The notes under the pieces are model-generated. The model had not been told where the DNA came from. It made no database searches and saw only the letters and a program-made list of their open reading frames with translations. The translations under genes and the position numbers were made by a program. Shown here in pieces: positions 44,268-54,042 of a stretch of 64,000 nt of DNA; the first letter of the stretch is position 1, and each line of letters opens with the position of its first letter. The DNA is taken from NCBI GenBank assembly GCA_947579605.1, contig OX388312.1, forward strand, positions 28,853,313-28,917,312. Direction: 5' to 3'. Source of the DNA: Athripsodes cinereus. Its lineage: Eukaryota > Arthropoda > Insecta > Trichoptera > Leptoceridae.

Positions 44268-44670
44268 TATCTATACCCTCACGCCGTATCCCAAGTGGGG
44301 TGGACAGAGAGAACTGAATGTCATATGTAAATATCCTTACATACTTCTTTCGCTAACCTCCACATTCATCCAGTTTCTTTTACATGTACGCCAAATCTCT
44401 AACTCTACCTTGAGACTTTGATCCACTTGATCAATCCACGTAGTCCTTGGACGTCTGCGCTTTCTCACACCTCCTCTTTCAGATGAATAGATCCTTTTCG
44501 TCATCCTTTCATATGTCTAAGTCATCGTAACTTATTTGCACGCATTCTATCCACAACACTCCTCTCGCATCCGCTCACTCTCCTGATATCCTCATTCTTC
44601 ACTCTATCTCGCTAAGTTTTACCAACCATTATTCTCAGTGATCGCATTTCCATATAATAACACTTTTCAT
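44268..44670 (-). pseudogene. RTE-like LINE, ORF2 C-terminus and 3' end
   Basis: Minus strand with several stops: MEMRSLRIMVGKT, RDRVKNEDIRRVSGCERSVV, DRMRANKLR, then ESADVQGLRGLIKWIK, and a 3' end CCACCCCACTTGGGATACGG, CGTGAGGGTATAG. It extends the fragment at 23168-23440 further upstream. The 3' end resembles SINE A's. Confidence 0.75.
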
Positions 44671-44754
44671 TTTAGCTTTCTTTAAATTATGATGTCAGTT
44701 ATAAAGAGAAGCGCTAAATAAACTAGAAAGCTTTCAAAAACCATGCATTTGGTG

Positions 44755-44872
44755 TATCTTTAATACTCGTCCTCTGTTCATTAAATTGTATAACTGATAA
44801 TTTAATAATATTGTTTTATTTTGTAATATTGTAACCAATTTACATTGAAGAATAAAATTAATAAACAAAAAG
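44755..44872 (+). mobile_element. LINE family B, 3' end fragment
   Basis: ACTCGTCCTCTGTTCATTAA, ATTGTATAACTGATA, then TTTACATTGAAGAATAAAAT; most similar to the tail at 29535-29645. The stem-loop part is missing. Confidence 0.6.
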
Positions 44873-44874
44873 CG

Positions 44875-45150
44875 CGATCACATTTTTGAACTTCGGCTGC
44901 GCCATGACTCGAAAAGGATAGCCCAGCATAGGGTGAATTCGTTTCAATCTTATCACACCATAAGGGAAAGATTTGTCTTCAAACAATCACACTTTCTATC
45001 ACGTGGTTCAGCTACAAATAATCTTATATCTATACCTCCTCATCAGTCTAGTTCTTATACGGATTCATTAACTGTTCATGGTGCGAGGCTCTGGAACAGA
45101 CTCCCACACAAAGTTCATATATTCATTTCATATAAAAATTAATGGTCACT
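44875..45150 (+). pseudogene. CR1/Jockey-like LINE, ORF2 C-terminal fragment
   Basis: One frame reads YHTIRERFVFKQSHFLSRGS, ATNNLISIPPHQSSSYTDSL, TVHGARLWNRLPHKV. It follows the same plan as the C-terminus of the LINE at 54-57 kb (FSVHGARCWNSLPSRIR). Upstream part missing. Confidence 0.65.
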
Positions 45151-45224
45151 TGTCTTCTTTCTTAATGTGTTTCCATTTCTCTTATCACACGGCTATTTAT
45201 GCCCATTCTGATTTTCTTGACTTT

Positions 45225-45312
45225 TTTTGGCACGGAGAGAATGGTTTGCGTGTTTATTGCAAGCAGTTGGCCCGCTGGCTATCCCACTCGAGGGAGATAT
45301 CGTGATAATATG
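45225..45312 (+). mobile_element. SINE A, 3' part
   Basis: GGCACGGAGAGAATGGTTTG, TTGCAAGCAGTTGGCCCGCT, GGCTATCCCACTCGAGGGAG, ATATCGTGATAATATG. Confidence 0.6.
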
Positions 45313-45589
45313 AATTATAATATGAACCTGTTTCATGAGTAATATAAAATATATTTTATAAAAACTTTATTTTTAGAATGATAAGTGTCAAATTTATGGG
45401 TAATAGACGTGTAATGAGTATGTAATTATTTTTTTATAGCAATTCACAGTAATGTTATAAAATGTGTACTATTAACGACAAAATAATAGCAGTACCTGTT
45501 ATTTATACTGCATTTTTATAGTACCTACATATGTAATGATATTATAAATACACGTTATAAACTTTTATTGTTGATAGTGTGAATTATAT

Positions 45590-45715
45590 TGGGTTAGTTG
45601 GAAGATAATCGCTTCTGCGATAAACTCCCCTATGTCATTTATTTGTATCACATTATTTTATAACTTTGTAATTATGTATGTTCTTTATTGTGCTGTAAAG
45701 TTTTTTTTAATAATA
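45590..45715 (+). mobile_element. LINE family B, 3' end fragment
   Basis: TTGGGTTAGTTGGAAGATA, stem ATCGC-TTCT-GCGAT (45608-45621), AAACTCCCCTATGTC, TTTATTGTGCTGTAAAG. Confidence 0.7.
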
Positions 45716-45799
45716 ATTATTACCTATATTGCGACTGTTGCTGCAAATCTCCTCTAACTGTTAAATATGGAGATCTAGGTATAATATATTTAAGCTATC

Positions 45800-45885
45800 T
45801 ATACCATTACAACAAACTCCAACAAGTAGGGTAGTCAGCAGACCAACCACCTATATGCAATGAACTTAAAGGACATTGTAGAAAT
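45800..45885 (-). mobile_element. SINE A, 3' end fragment
   Basis: ATACCATTACAACAAACTCC, AACAAGTAGGGTAGTCAGCA, GACCAACC, TATGCAATGAAC: a worn minus-strand copy. Confidence 0.45.
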
Positions 45886-46589
45886 TTAAAACTTTGGGTA
45901 ATTTTTTTGAAATCTTTTCATGAAAGCTGCCGCTTTTTTAGAAGGTAGATTTTGATTATTTCCCAAAGTATGCCGTTGTCGAAAAAAGTTTGGGAAATCA
46001 CGTTGTAAGCTTATCAAATGAATTTTATCTCAATGTTAAATAAAAGAACCTAGTGCAAATAATATAACATTTGAATTTTATTTACATATGTAATGAAAGC
46101 TACATATTTAAATAAATTATAAATCGTACTATCTTGCGAGTGTTTTGTTGCAATCAACAATTATTTATTTACTAATAGTTAATAAATCCGATGTTTTCCA
46201 ATAATAAATAGCCTTTGGTATTCTAAACGCTGTTGTAATTAAGTTTTAATAAAATAATATGTTGTGTAACACATTCGTTTTGCGATATTAGGTATAATCA
46301 TTCACTGATAACAAGCTATACCTACACAGTTTAATTACTATTAACCTCAATGATTTGTTTCAAAGATTTCGCATTGAAAATGCCTACTTTTGTGTATTGG
46401 TCTATATTTTTGAAATTTATTTAAATATATAGTGTGTATTTAACTATGCCATTGCTATATAAATAGAAATTAGATACGATGTCATTTTCTTTTTCGATGA
46501 CGAATCCAGTATTTATGACTGTGGCAGTGAGCATAATCCACATTTTAACATCTATTAGAGTGCCCTCCAATGATAAAATGCATAATGGG

Positions 46590-46730
46590 AGATATTTTTG
46601 GCACTTCTTAATTTTAGGTTTGCCACCCATCCTGATTGTCTTAACTTTTTGCTGGCACGCAGAGGACAGATTGAATGTTAATAACATGCAACTGGTCTGT
46701 TGGCAACCCCACTTGTGGATACGAAAAATA
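46590..46730 (+). mobile_element. SINE A, 3' half
   Basis: GGTTTGCCACCCATCCTGAT, TGTCTTAAC, TGGCACGCAGAGGACAG, CATGCAACTGGTCTGTTGGC, ACCCCACTTGTGGATACG. Confidence 0.65.
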
Positions 46731-46789
46731 GACAACACTTTTAGGGAATACCTACCCCTTGTGAAGATGTTGGTAATAATGGATCATAC

Positions 46790-46940
46790 AATTTATTTAT
46801 TTATCTTATTCTTCACTGTACATTGGTTACAATATTACATAAAAAATAGTGTCATAAAAATAACAGTTATTCAATTTAATGTACAGAGGGCGAGTTTATC
46901 GCTAAAATGCGATGTCTTCCAACTAACCCGGTACTTGTGA
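46790..46940 (-). mobile_element. LINE family B, 3' end fragment
   Basis: Minus strand: GGGTTAGTTGGAAGACATCG, stem ATCGC-ATTTTA-GCGAT (46898-46913), AAACTCGCCCTCTGTACATT, then the AATGTACAGTGAAGAATAAG end and (AAAT)n. Confidence 0.75.
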
Positions 46941-46963
46941 AGATGTAAATAAAACAAAAACGA

Positions 46964-47331
46964 TGTAGAGTTTTACGACGCACTTTTATTTTTTAGATTT
47001 TCACGGTCTTTAACATCGTGTTCAGTGGTTTTCGGGATACCATACCATACCATGGTATGTGGTAGTCTCCATGTAGTAGTTTTTAACGCTTGCTTTCGGC
47101 GAACGTGCTTCACACTCCTGAAGATGGCGACAGCACGTTCACCGAAAGCTAGACTTAATAACTACCACACGGAGATCCCGAAAACCAACGAACACGATAC
47201 TTTGATTTTAGTGACCAGGTTTCGATATGTTGTTTTTTGTCAAACTAACATAATACAAATGCTGTTCTCTTATATTAGGTTAGTTTCTAAAATCTGGTCG
47301 TTCAAATAAAAGTAAATCGTAAAACTCTGCA
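46964..47331. mobile_element. Foldback element of about 370 bp with hammerhead-like core
   Basis: Outer arms TGTAGAGTTTTACG (46964) and CGTAAAACTCTGCA (to 47331). Inner arms: GGTTTTCGGGAT (47028) with ATCCCGAAAACC, AGTAGTTTTTAACGCTTG with AGACTTAATAACTACC, and CTTTCGGCGAACGTGCT with AGCACGTTCACCGAAAG around a 22-base centre. CTGAAGA (47118-47124) and GAAA (47144-47147) are spaced like a hammerhead core, with GGCGA...TTCACC as a damaged stem II, but stem I is not convincing. Confidence 0.55.
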
Positions 47332-47799
47332 ATTTTTTTGTTTTATTCACATTAAATTATGTAGTTTTGCAAAATAAACAGTAATTGAATACAAAACTTG
47401 TGAAGATGTCGGTTTTAATGGATCATATTATACAACATCTTATGATCTTTTTTTTTTTTTTTTTTTTTCTTCCACTTGTGGCATAACATCCTACAAGGAT
47501 GATTTGTGCCGACATCTTATGATCTGTCTTTATTAATTTAATAAATAAAATGCGTTTTATTATTGAAATTATAATTGATGAGAATAATGTCATGATTTAC
47601 TTAATGTAATTTAATAATTTTCCAATTAATCTGAATACAATGACATGCACGCCACTGATTCTGAATACTGATTGTCTTACAGTATACGACTCAAAAAAGA
47701 TTCTCTGTACTGTACACTCAATAATTGAAATACAATAATAGTAGGTACTCAATTGTAAAAAATAAATATGGTACAAAAGGCGTACATATTGACGTGGTT

Positions 47800-48110
47800 A
47801 GAAGTGATCATCACCATCGCGGAGGGCAAGACCGAAGGCAGAAATATGGACCAACTGAAGAAGGACATGAACTGTGGCGCATGACATGAAGGACAGCGAA
47901 GGACATGAACTAATGAGACTAGCAGAAAATAGGGAGGAATAGAGAAAAAAATCCAAACTCGTTGCAGACCAATCCAATGGATTGTAACTCACTATATAGA
48001 AGGAAAAAATGACTTCAGTGATAATCTTGCCACTGTATGATAATATTATGGTCCTGGTATTTTTCATTTTATAGTGTTTTGTCAGCACTGTTATATAATG
48101 ATGATGTGCA
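47800..48110 (+). pseudogene. LINE ORF2 C-terminal remnant
   Basis: Broken plus-strand frames contain RPKAEIWTN and MKDSEGHELMRLAENREEWR, EKSKLVADQSNGL-like sequence, in the manner of an endonuclease-reverse transcriptase C-terminus (a D-R-x-x-W-R motif near the end). Weak. Confidence 0.35.
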
Positions 48111-48297
48111 AAAAGAATATGTTAATATATTTAAATAAATAAATAATGCGGAAATAGCTACAATGTTTTAACATAAAGTGAATGCATACCAATTTAGCGG
48201 CTGCAATAGCGCGCTATTTTTTACTATAGTTTGATTAAGCTCTTATTTATTCAAAAGTAAATCTGCTGAGATGGACATTATAAAATACTTATAGAAA

Positions 48298-48316
48298 CAT
48301 TGTGGTCCTGAAAGGG
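48298..48316. mobile_element. piggyBac-like right end
   Basis: CATTGTGGTCCTGAAAGGG followed by TTGA (48317-48320): inverted match of the left end at 39102. TTGA instead of TTAA shows decay or a changed target. Confidence 0.4.
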
Positions 48317-48689
48317 TTGATAATAATATTCTTTGTATTGCGATTAAGTCATTAAAAAGATTCAAAAGACGTTGAGTCAATACACTTAAAAGATGAACAA
48401 TAATACATTAATTAATAATGCATATATACACTTTAACAAAATATATCATTACAATAATTATATTGTACTATTCTTCTTGTAGGCGCTGAGAAAACACTTA
48501 ACAATGTACATTCATCTCACAAACATTCTTGACCTTAGCATGTTAAACCGCAAAATGAATTCCTACTAACAACATGAATATACACGCGTTTATTGTCGGA
48601 AAATGACTATAGAAGAATAAATTGTAAGCTTTATTCAGTACCGCGCTTCCAAAGTGCTAATTAAGGTACATCCGTGTGAATTTGAAGGA

Positions 48690-48790
48690 ATAGAATAGTT
48701 TGTCTATAGTTTTTAAGGATTCCACTGACTATGACGGTTTCAGGAAAGGACTAAAGACTTATTTGTTCACAATGTTTAGCACATGACACA
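48690..48790 (+). pseudogene. LINE ORF2 final residues
   Basis: DSTDYDGFRKGLKTYLFTMF then stop (about 48719-48785). A final FR/K-x-x-LK-x-YLF helix is the usual last element of CR1- and Jockey-type polyproteins. Confidence 0.4.
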
Positions 48791-49225
48791 ACTTTTATCT
48801 CATTTTTAATTTGTTGGCTAAGACTGAATATCTGCTGAACATAATTATATATTTTAAACGCAGCGTCAAATTTGCCATCCAAGCTTTTTAAGTCTCCATA
48901 TGATCAGTCATGGTCGCTCAAAAATGCCGGGAAAAGTCACCTATCCAGATAAACAGGATATCAAAGGATAAGGCTCAAAACGCGGGTTCAAAATACCAGC
49001 ATTGTGCCTGAAATATCTGTATATTCCAGGCACAATACCAAACTAATAGACTAAAATTTTATCATTTTATATTTCTGACATTTTTTATTGATACTATGTT
49101 GTTTTAAAAATGGACGTGGATGTTGATTCTAGATGTTGTAAAGCGCTCTTGAAGGGATATTATCACAATACGGCGCTGTACTTACTGTCTTATTATTATT
49201 ATATTAACGTACGATTATTTTGTAA
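48790..49225. other. Intron DNA, nothing firm
   Basis: Contains a short inverted repeat (ATATTCCAGGCACAAT with ATTGTGCCTGAAATAT-like sequence near 48999-49034). No coding signal. Confidence 0.3.
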
Positions 49226-49645
49226 AGTACTTGGTGTAAAAAAAAGACCTCTCGCTTTATATGTAAGTTTTCGAGTGTCCTGTAAAAATCGGGTATTCGT
49301 ATATCATTACAAGTAAGCCAGAAATAAAATATGATTATTTAGTTTTACAAGTATTTCATTAAAGTCACTCAAGTTTGTTTTGTCTTGTCTAACGACATGT
49401 AATGTCTTTTCAAACTCAAGTCTGAGAAATCATATTTAATTTCTTGATTACATGGAGTTTTACGAAATAAATTCCAATAAAGTCAATCACAAACAATATT
49501 TAATTAAGCGATGACGTGTGCTAACCATTCTGAATGTCTTATACGTTTATTGTCACCTATAGGACAACATGCATATTTATTACATGTAATTAGTTTGTTT
49601 GCTATTCTACTTGTGGGAGAAGTCACGATCGTAAAGTTTTAAATA
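49225..49645 (+). mobile_element. SINE A split by an insertion
   Basis: Head piece at 49240-49310 (AAGTTTTCGAGTGTCCTGTA, AAAATCGGGTATTCG). Body and 3' end at 49500-49640 (TTAAGCGATGACGTGTGCTA, ACCATTCTGAATGTC, ACATGTAATTAGTTTGTTTG, CTACTTGTGGGAGAAGTCAC). About 180 bases (49320-49500) of unrelated AT-rich DNA separate them; the insert begins and ends with related words (AAGTCACTCAAGTTTG and AAGTCAATCACAAAC). Confidence 0.55.
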
Positions 49646-50130
49646 AATGATAAATTTAATGATGCTAGAAATTGGGTACATCTAGAGAAACTTATTGTGT
49701 TTTTATAAATTTAAAATTTTACTATTTTCCGATTTATATTTAATGCCACAAAAAATGTACATAGGTCTATGACGAAATAAATCTTATTTACAACATTTTT
49801 AAGATGGGATTATTGAGAAAACATTTTTAATGAATTAGTAACTACAGTATTTAAAATTGACATTGCACTCTAAGCCTTTATAGTTTTTTTATACTTTATT
49901 CAATAAACATATTGACAATTTTTTACAATTATTTCTAAGAAAATCTCAGATTATAATAAATATTGATTTAAGCATTTTCTGGTATTAATCGACACGAAAG
50001 GACACTTGAAGTTTTTCAAAAGTTTAATGTCAAATATCAAGTGCCCTCAAACAAACTTAGAACCATGCAAGTATTATTGTATTATGATTTGTATGGCTAA
50101 TTATTTGTGGTTTTGTCATAAGATAAATAT
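49645..50130. other. Intron DNA, nothing recognised
   Basis: AT-rich, without coding or repeat signal. Confidence 0.35.
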
Positions 50131-50134
50131 TTGA

Positions 50135-51040
50135 CCCCACCTTTGTCGGATGTTTTACACTGTTTACAATATGATGAATATAGGTAAAAAAATTAATGCA
50201 TTTTTGAAATCTTGGCTCATTTTGTCCCGATTTTTAAAAATGACACTAAGAGTTCTGTTGAAAACTACCGCCCTATTTCCATTCTTCCTGTCTTCAGTAA
50301 ATTATTTGAATTATTGGTTTATGACCAAATGTATACGACTGTAGCTGCTCAAATGCCTGAGGGCCAGCATGGTTTTCTGAGAAAGAGATCGATTCTAACA
50401 AACCTTGCTACTTTCACGGATAGCGTTCTGAATTTAATGAAGGATAGGTATCAGGTTGATGCCGTCTTCACTGATTATGCTAAGGCTTTCGATAGGGTGA
50501 ATCATAGAATACTACTTTTTAAGCTTCAGTCTTTGGGTATCCATGGAGATCTTTACAGATGGTTCGAGTTTTATCTCAGGTATCGTTCTCAGGCGGTGGT
50601 GGTGGGTGGACGTAGATCCTCATTTGTCAGTATTTCTTCCGGTGTGCCACAGGGGTCACATTTGGGTCCCCTTTTGTTTAATATTTACATATTTGATATA
50701 GACCGGTGTTTTCAGTATACAGATTACTTACTTTTCATTTCAAAAAAGTGGTCATTTAACTATTCACAACAATAGCTTATTTTACACCCATAGGACCAAT
50801 CTTTGTTTTAAGGCCGAAATGGCAACATGTTGGACCCATGCATCGATTATACTCAGTACCACTTTTTCGTTTAAGATTACAGTCTTTATATTTATTGCAT
50901 AATAAGTTACATTTGAAGCGTAGAAATGATTATAAAATTAGTATAAACACAATTATGTCGCAATTGATATAATTCAAATAATCAAAATGAGAATTCTGGA
51001 GTAGTGCATCGCATAGTCTCAATAAACAATCATCAATCAA
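50135..51040 (+). pseudogene. Non-LTR retrotransposon, reverse transcriptase fragment and 3' end
   Basis: 50212-50775 is open for 187 residues: HFVPIFKND, ENYRPISILPVFSKLFELLV, PEGQHGFLRKRSILTNLATF, DAVFTDYAKAFDRVNHRILL, GVPQGSHLGPLLFNIYI. These are reverse transcriptase blocks 1-4; the D in FTDYAKAFD is the first catalytic aspartate. The block with the second one (FADD) reads QYTDYLLF, so frame and motif are damaged. Upstream a shift joins another frame at about 50150. The copy ends near 51040 in AATAAACAATCATCAATCAA, a short-repeat tail. It differs from the 54-kb LINE and is a Jockey/I-like relative. Confidence 0.7.
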
Positions 51041-52488
51041 TCATTTCAATTGGGTGAATGGATTTTGAAAACTACCTAACTATTGTTATCTCAAAATACT
51101 GGTAGGTACCTACCTACCTACATTACCTAATTTGTTGTACACAATAATTTGATTGCATTTGTTTGATACATAAATGCAATGATCAATATGACTATTTTGT
51201 TATCTATTAAGGTCATTTGTGCAATGTTTGATTAGGAATTATTGTTGGTAGTTATTATCTTCAATTTGATTGACATCATTCAAACGTCAAATAATAGTTC
51301 TAAATATTCACATCTTATTTAAAAGTGAAGGTGTATGCAGTGTATGTTGATTTTTTCTAATTACTAATCCAATCCGTCCGTAAAGTTCTCAATAGTTTAG
51401 AAATCGTTTTTCAAAAAGGAAACATTGAAATGGGCGGAGGTAAAAACAAATTGTCGACTCGCAATGAACTAATACTATTTGTGCGGCAAATTAACCAATT
51501 TGGCGACTTATATTGAGTGATAAAACTGTGGAGTAAGTCGGCAGCGAGGTTCGAATCCATAACTTCTTGTTCAAAGAAACTAACCACCTTTATTTTCACA
51601 TTTTTTTTTGTTTTGTAACTACGTCATCTTGAATAAAATACAGCTCATTTTAAATATATTGTCTGCCCATTTTTAATTTATTTGTTCAGCACAACGCTGT
51701 CACCTAAATGGTTTATGGTCGCACAAACTGTATCAAACGGTCGCTTACTTCAGTATCATGTCGTAATTCCATATAGAATCTAGTCGAAGTAAGGAAACGA
51801 TACATTAACATACCATAAATTGTACGACATAATAGCGCTAATTTGACTAAATTCATGATGGTTTCCACATTGCTATCATGATGCATGATATAAGCCACAA
51901 CTCCCACATACTGTACACTGCGGTGTTAATAAGGTCATAATTTATTATAATATTAATCACATATGTATTGAATTGGTTTTATTTCATAAATTATTAAAAT
52001 ACAATGATTATTACAATAATATTATCACTTTCAATATCCGAATTGTTATTTTATTATTTTAAACCGTGTTATTGTTCCCTATTATGTTTTATTGTACAAA
52101 AGATATGTAATGAAGTCAAAACAATTAATTCTGGTATCACTCTAGATTCAGAACAATATTGACACATGACGACAGCCGTACCCAATATGATAGTGATTTG
52201 ATATGATTTCATTTAGGTACACTATGATTCTTTCTAAACTATATCTGTGACTTGCTGACGTAGATGATGTTTAATAATTTACCTTTTGTGCTAAATAGAA
52301 CTATAGTTCCCTTGTCAGATAGCCTTATGTGTTAAATTCTTATTTCCTTTGATTTGCAACACATCTTCGATCGATTATCCCTGATATCATTAATAATTTG
52401 AAAAGTTTCTTAAATTATTAATATCATTGATGTACTTTTAATAGATTCCTGCAGAAGTTTACCAATCATATTTTCTATTTTAAGCCAG
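51040..52488. other. Intron DNA, nothing recognised
   Basis: No coding signal and no shared repeat that I could identify. Confidence 0.35.
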
Positions 52489-52884
52489 ATTTTTTGGTCA
52501 ATTTCTACTATAGGTTATCCAATAGTATCCAGTTAGAAAATATATATTGATGATCATAATTTTACGTATTTTTATTATCCTTCACTGTGTACTGTAACCA
52601 GATATCACAGAAGCCATATGGGGGGCGAGAGGGTGCATCTTGTTCTGTGATTGTAATTTAATGTAAATGCATAATTATGCCATGAAATTCGACTATGTAC
52701 AGGAATAAATCATTACAAATACAAATTATATTATAAATACATTTTGTACCCCTCCTCCATCTCATATCCAGCTGCCCCATGATATCTTGAGAGATAATAA
52801 AAATAAATACATCTATGATCATCAATATATATTTTCTAACTGGATACTATTGGATAACCTATAGTAGAGGTTGACCGATTTTTT
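52489..52884. mobile_element. MITE with about 80-bp terminal inverted repeats
   Basis: 52505-52558 and 52814-52867 are exact inverted repeats of 54 bp; with mismatches the arms extend outward to TTTTTTGGTCAA / TTGACCGATTTTTT and inward for another 20 bases or so. The centre of about 240 bp has no coding capacity. No clear target duplication, superfamily unknown. Confidence 0.8.
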
Positions 52885-52984
52885 GGGTGTTTTGAAATTA
52901 CGAAATTGTGTTTATTCAAAACTTGTTTTTGTATGATTTTACAGTATGAATATAAACCTAGTGTTGTGGTTTTTTGAACAATAT

Positions 52985-53150
52985 ATATTTGAAATAATAA
53001 CAATAATAAACCTTTATTGACCACAAAATTGTTATAGTATTATGAAGAGAAAAACACAAAAGATAATAATCTAAGTATGAAACAATGCACCAACAATGAG
53101 CAGTCAATGGGCGGACTTATAATAGATACATCTTCCACTCAACTCTAATA
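52985..53150 (-). mobile_element. Diverged LINE B-like 3' tail
   Basis: Minus strand: AGTTGAGTGGAAGATGTATC, TATTATAAGTCCGCCCATTG, then TGGTCAATAAAGGTTTATTA, TTG. The outline of the family 3' UTR is visible but the stem is lost. Confidence 0.45.
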
Positions 53151-53277
53151 TATATAAATAAAAGCAATAGTCAAAAATAAAACTTTAGGTACAGAAAAAG
53201 ATATAAAAATAAGGAATATAGATCATTTTGAAAAAAAAAACATCTATTTCTATTTTCATATTATTGTTATATTTTTA

Positions 53278-53352
53278 ATCGTGGCCTCAAAACCAATCCC
53301 TGAGGTACGCCTTTCCACTGTGCACTGTTTTCTCTTTATGTATTTCGCAATC
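53278..53352 (-). pseudogene. Reverse transcriptase block 4 fragment
   Basis: Minus strand: ENSAQWKGVPQGLVLRPRLK, the GVPQG-x-VL-x-P block of non-LTR reverse transcriptases. Only about 20 codons. Confidence 0.55.
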
Positions 53353-54042
53353 ATAAAATTAGTCAATGACTCTTAAATTGCATCATAATAAAACAATAAA
53401 TGCACCATCCATTGCGATTACCTTACTCCATAAACAATATAATATTATGCCTTTTTTCTATTATAAACCAAAATTAACCGCATTGAGCTTTGTGTTATAA
53501 ATTGAATCGAAACAAGTTTTTATCTCATATTATAATATAAAGTCATTCACACGATTATTGCAAAAAGGTATAAAATAATATTAAAACAACATAATGAAAA
53601 TTAAATCAAAGGTGATAAATGAATCCACATAAATGTGGAGACATAAAATAATGGGTTCGGTGCTGTAATTACCTGTAAGTACCTACTGCCTACTTATTGT
53701 TTTCACTTGTCACTGCTCCAAGTTGCTGTTATCACATGCAGCGGAGTCTGTCTGTACGCGGTGCGTGACTTACTGGAACTTTTATACCGAGGTAAGATCT
53801 TGATATAATCATAATATTATATTTTTACTAATGATAACGGTTGTATAGTTGTGTAAATAATATGCCTTCCGTTGTTATGTATCTTTTTTTCCACTATGTC
53901 TCGCATTGTTTACGTGATAGAGTTATGTATGTATGTCTTTAGTTTTTATATTGTTTTTATTATTGTTTTTATTCTGCTAATTTCGCAACATGAGCCTCTT
54001 GTATACTGAAGAGTGTTTTATGTGTAATTGTAACAGGTTGAA

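Noticed and set aside
46421..46940. Two overlapping ORFs of 105 and 153 codons
   Set aside because: Composed of SINE A and an antisense LINE B tail, so not genes.
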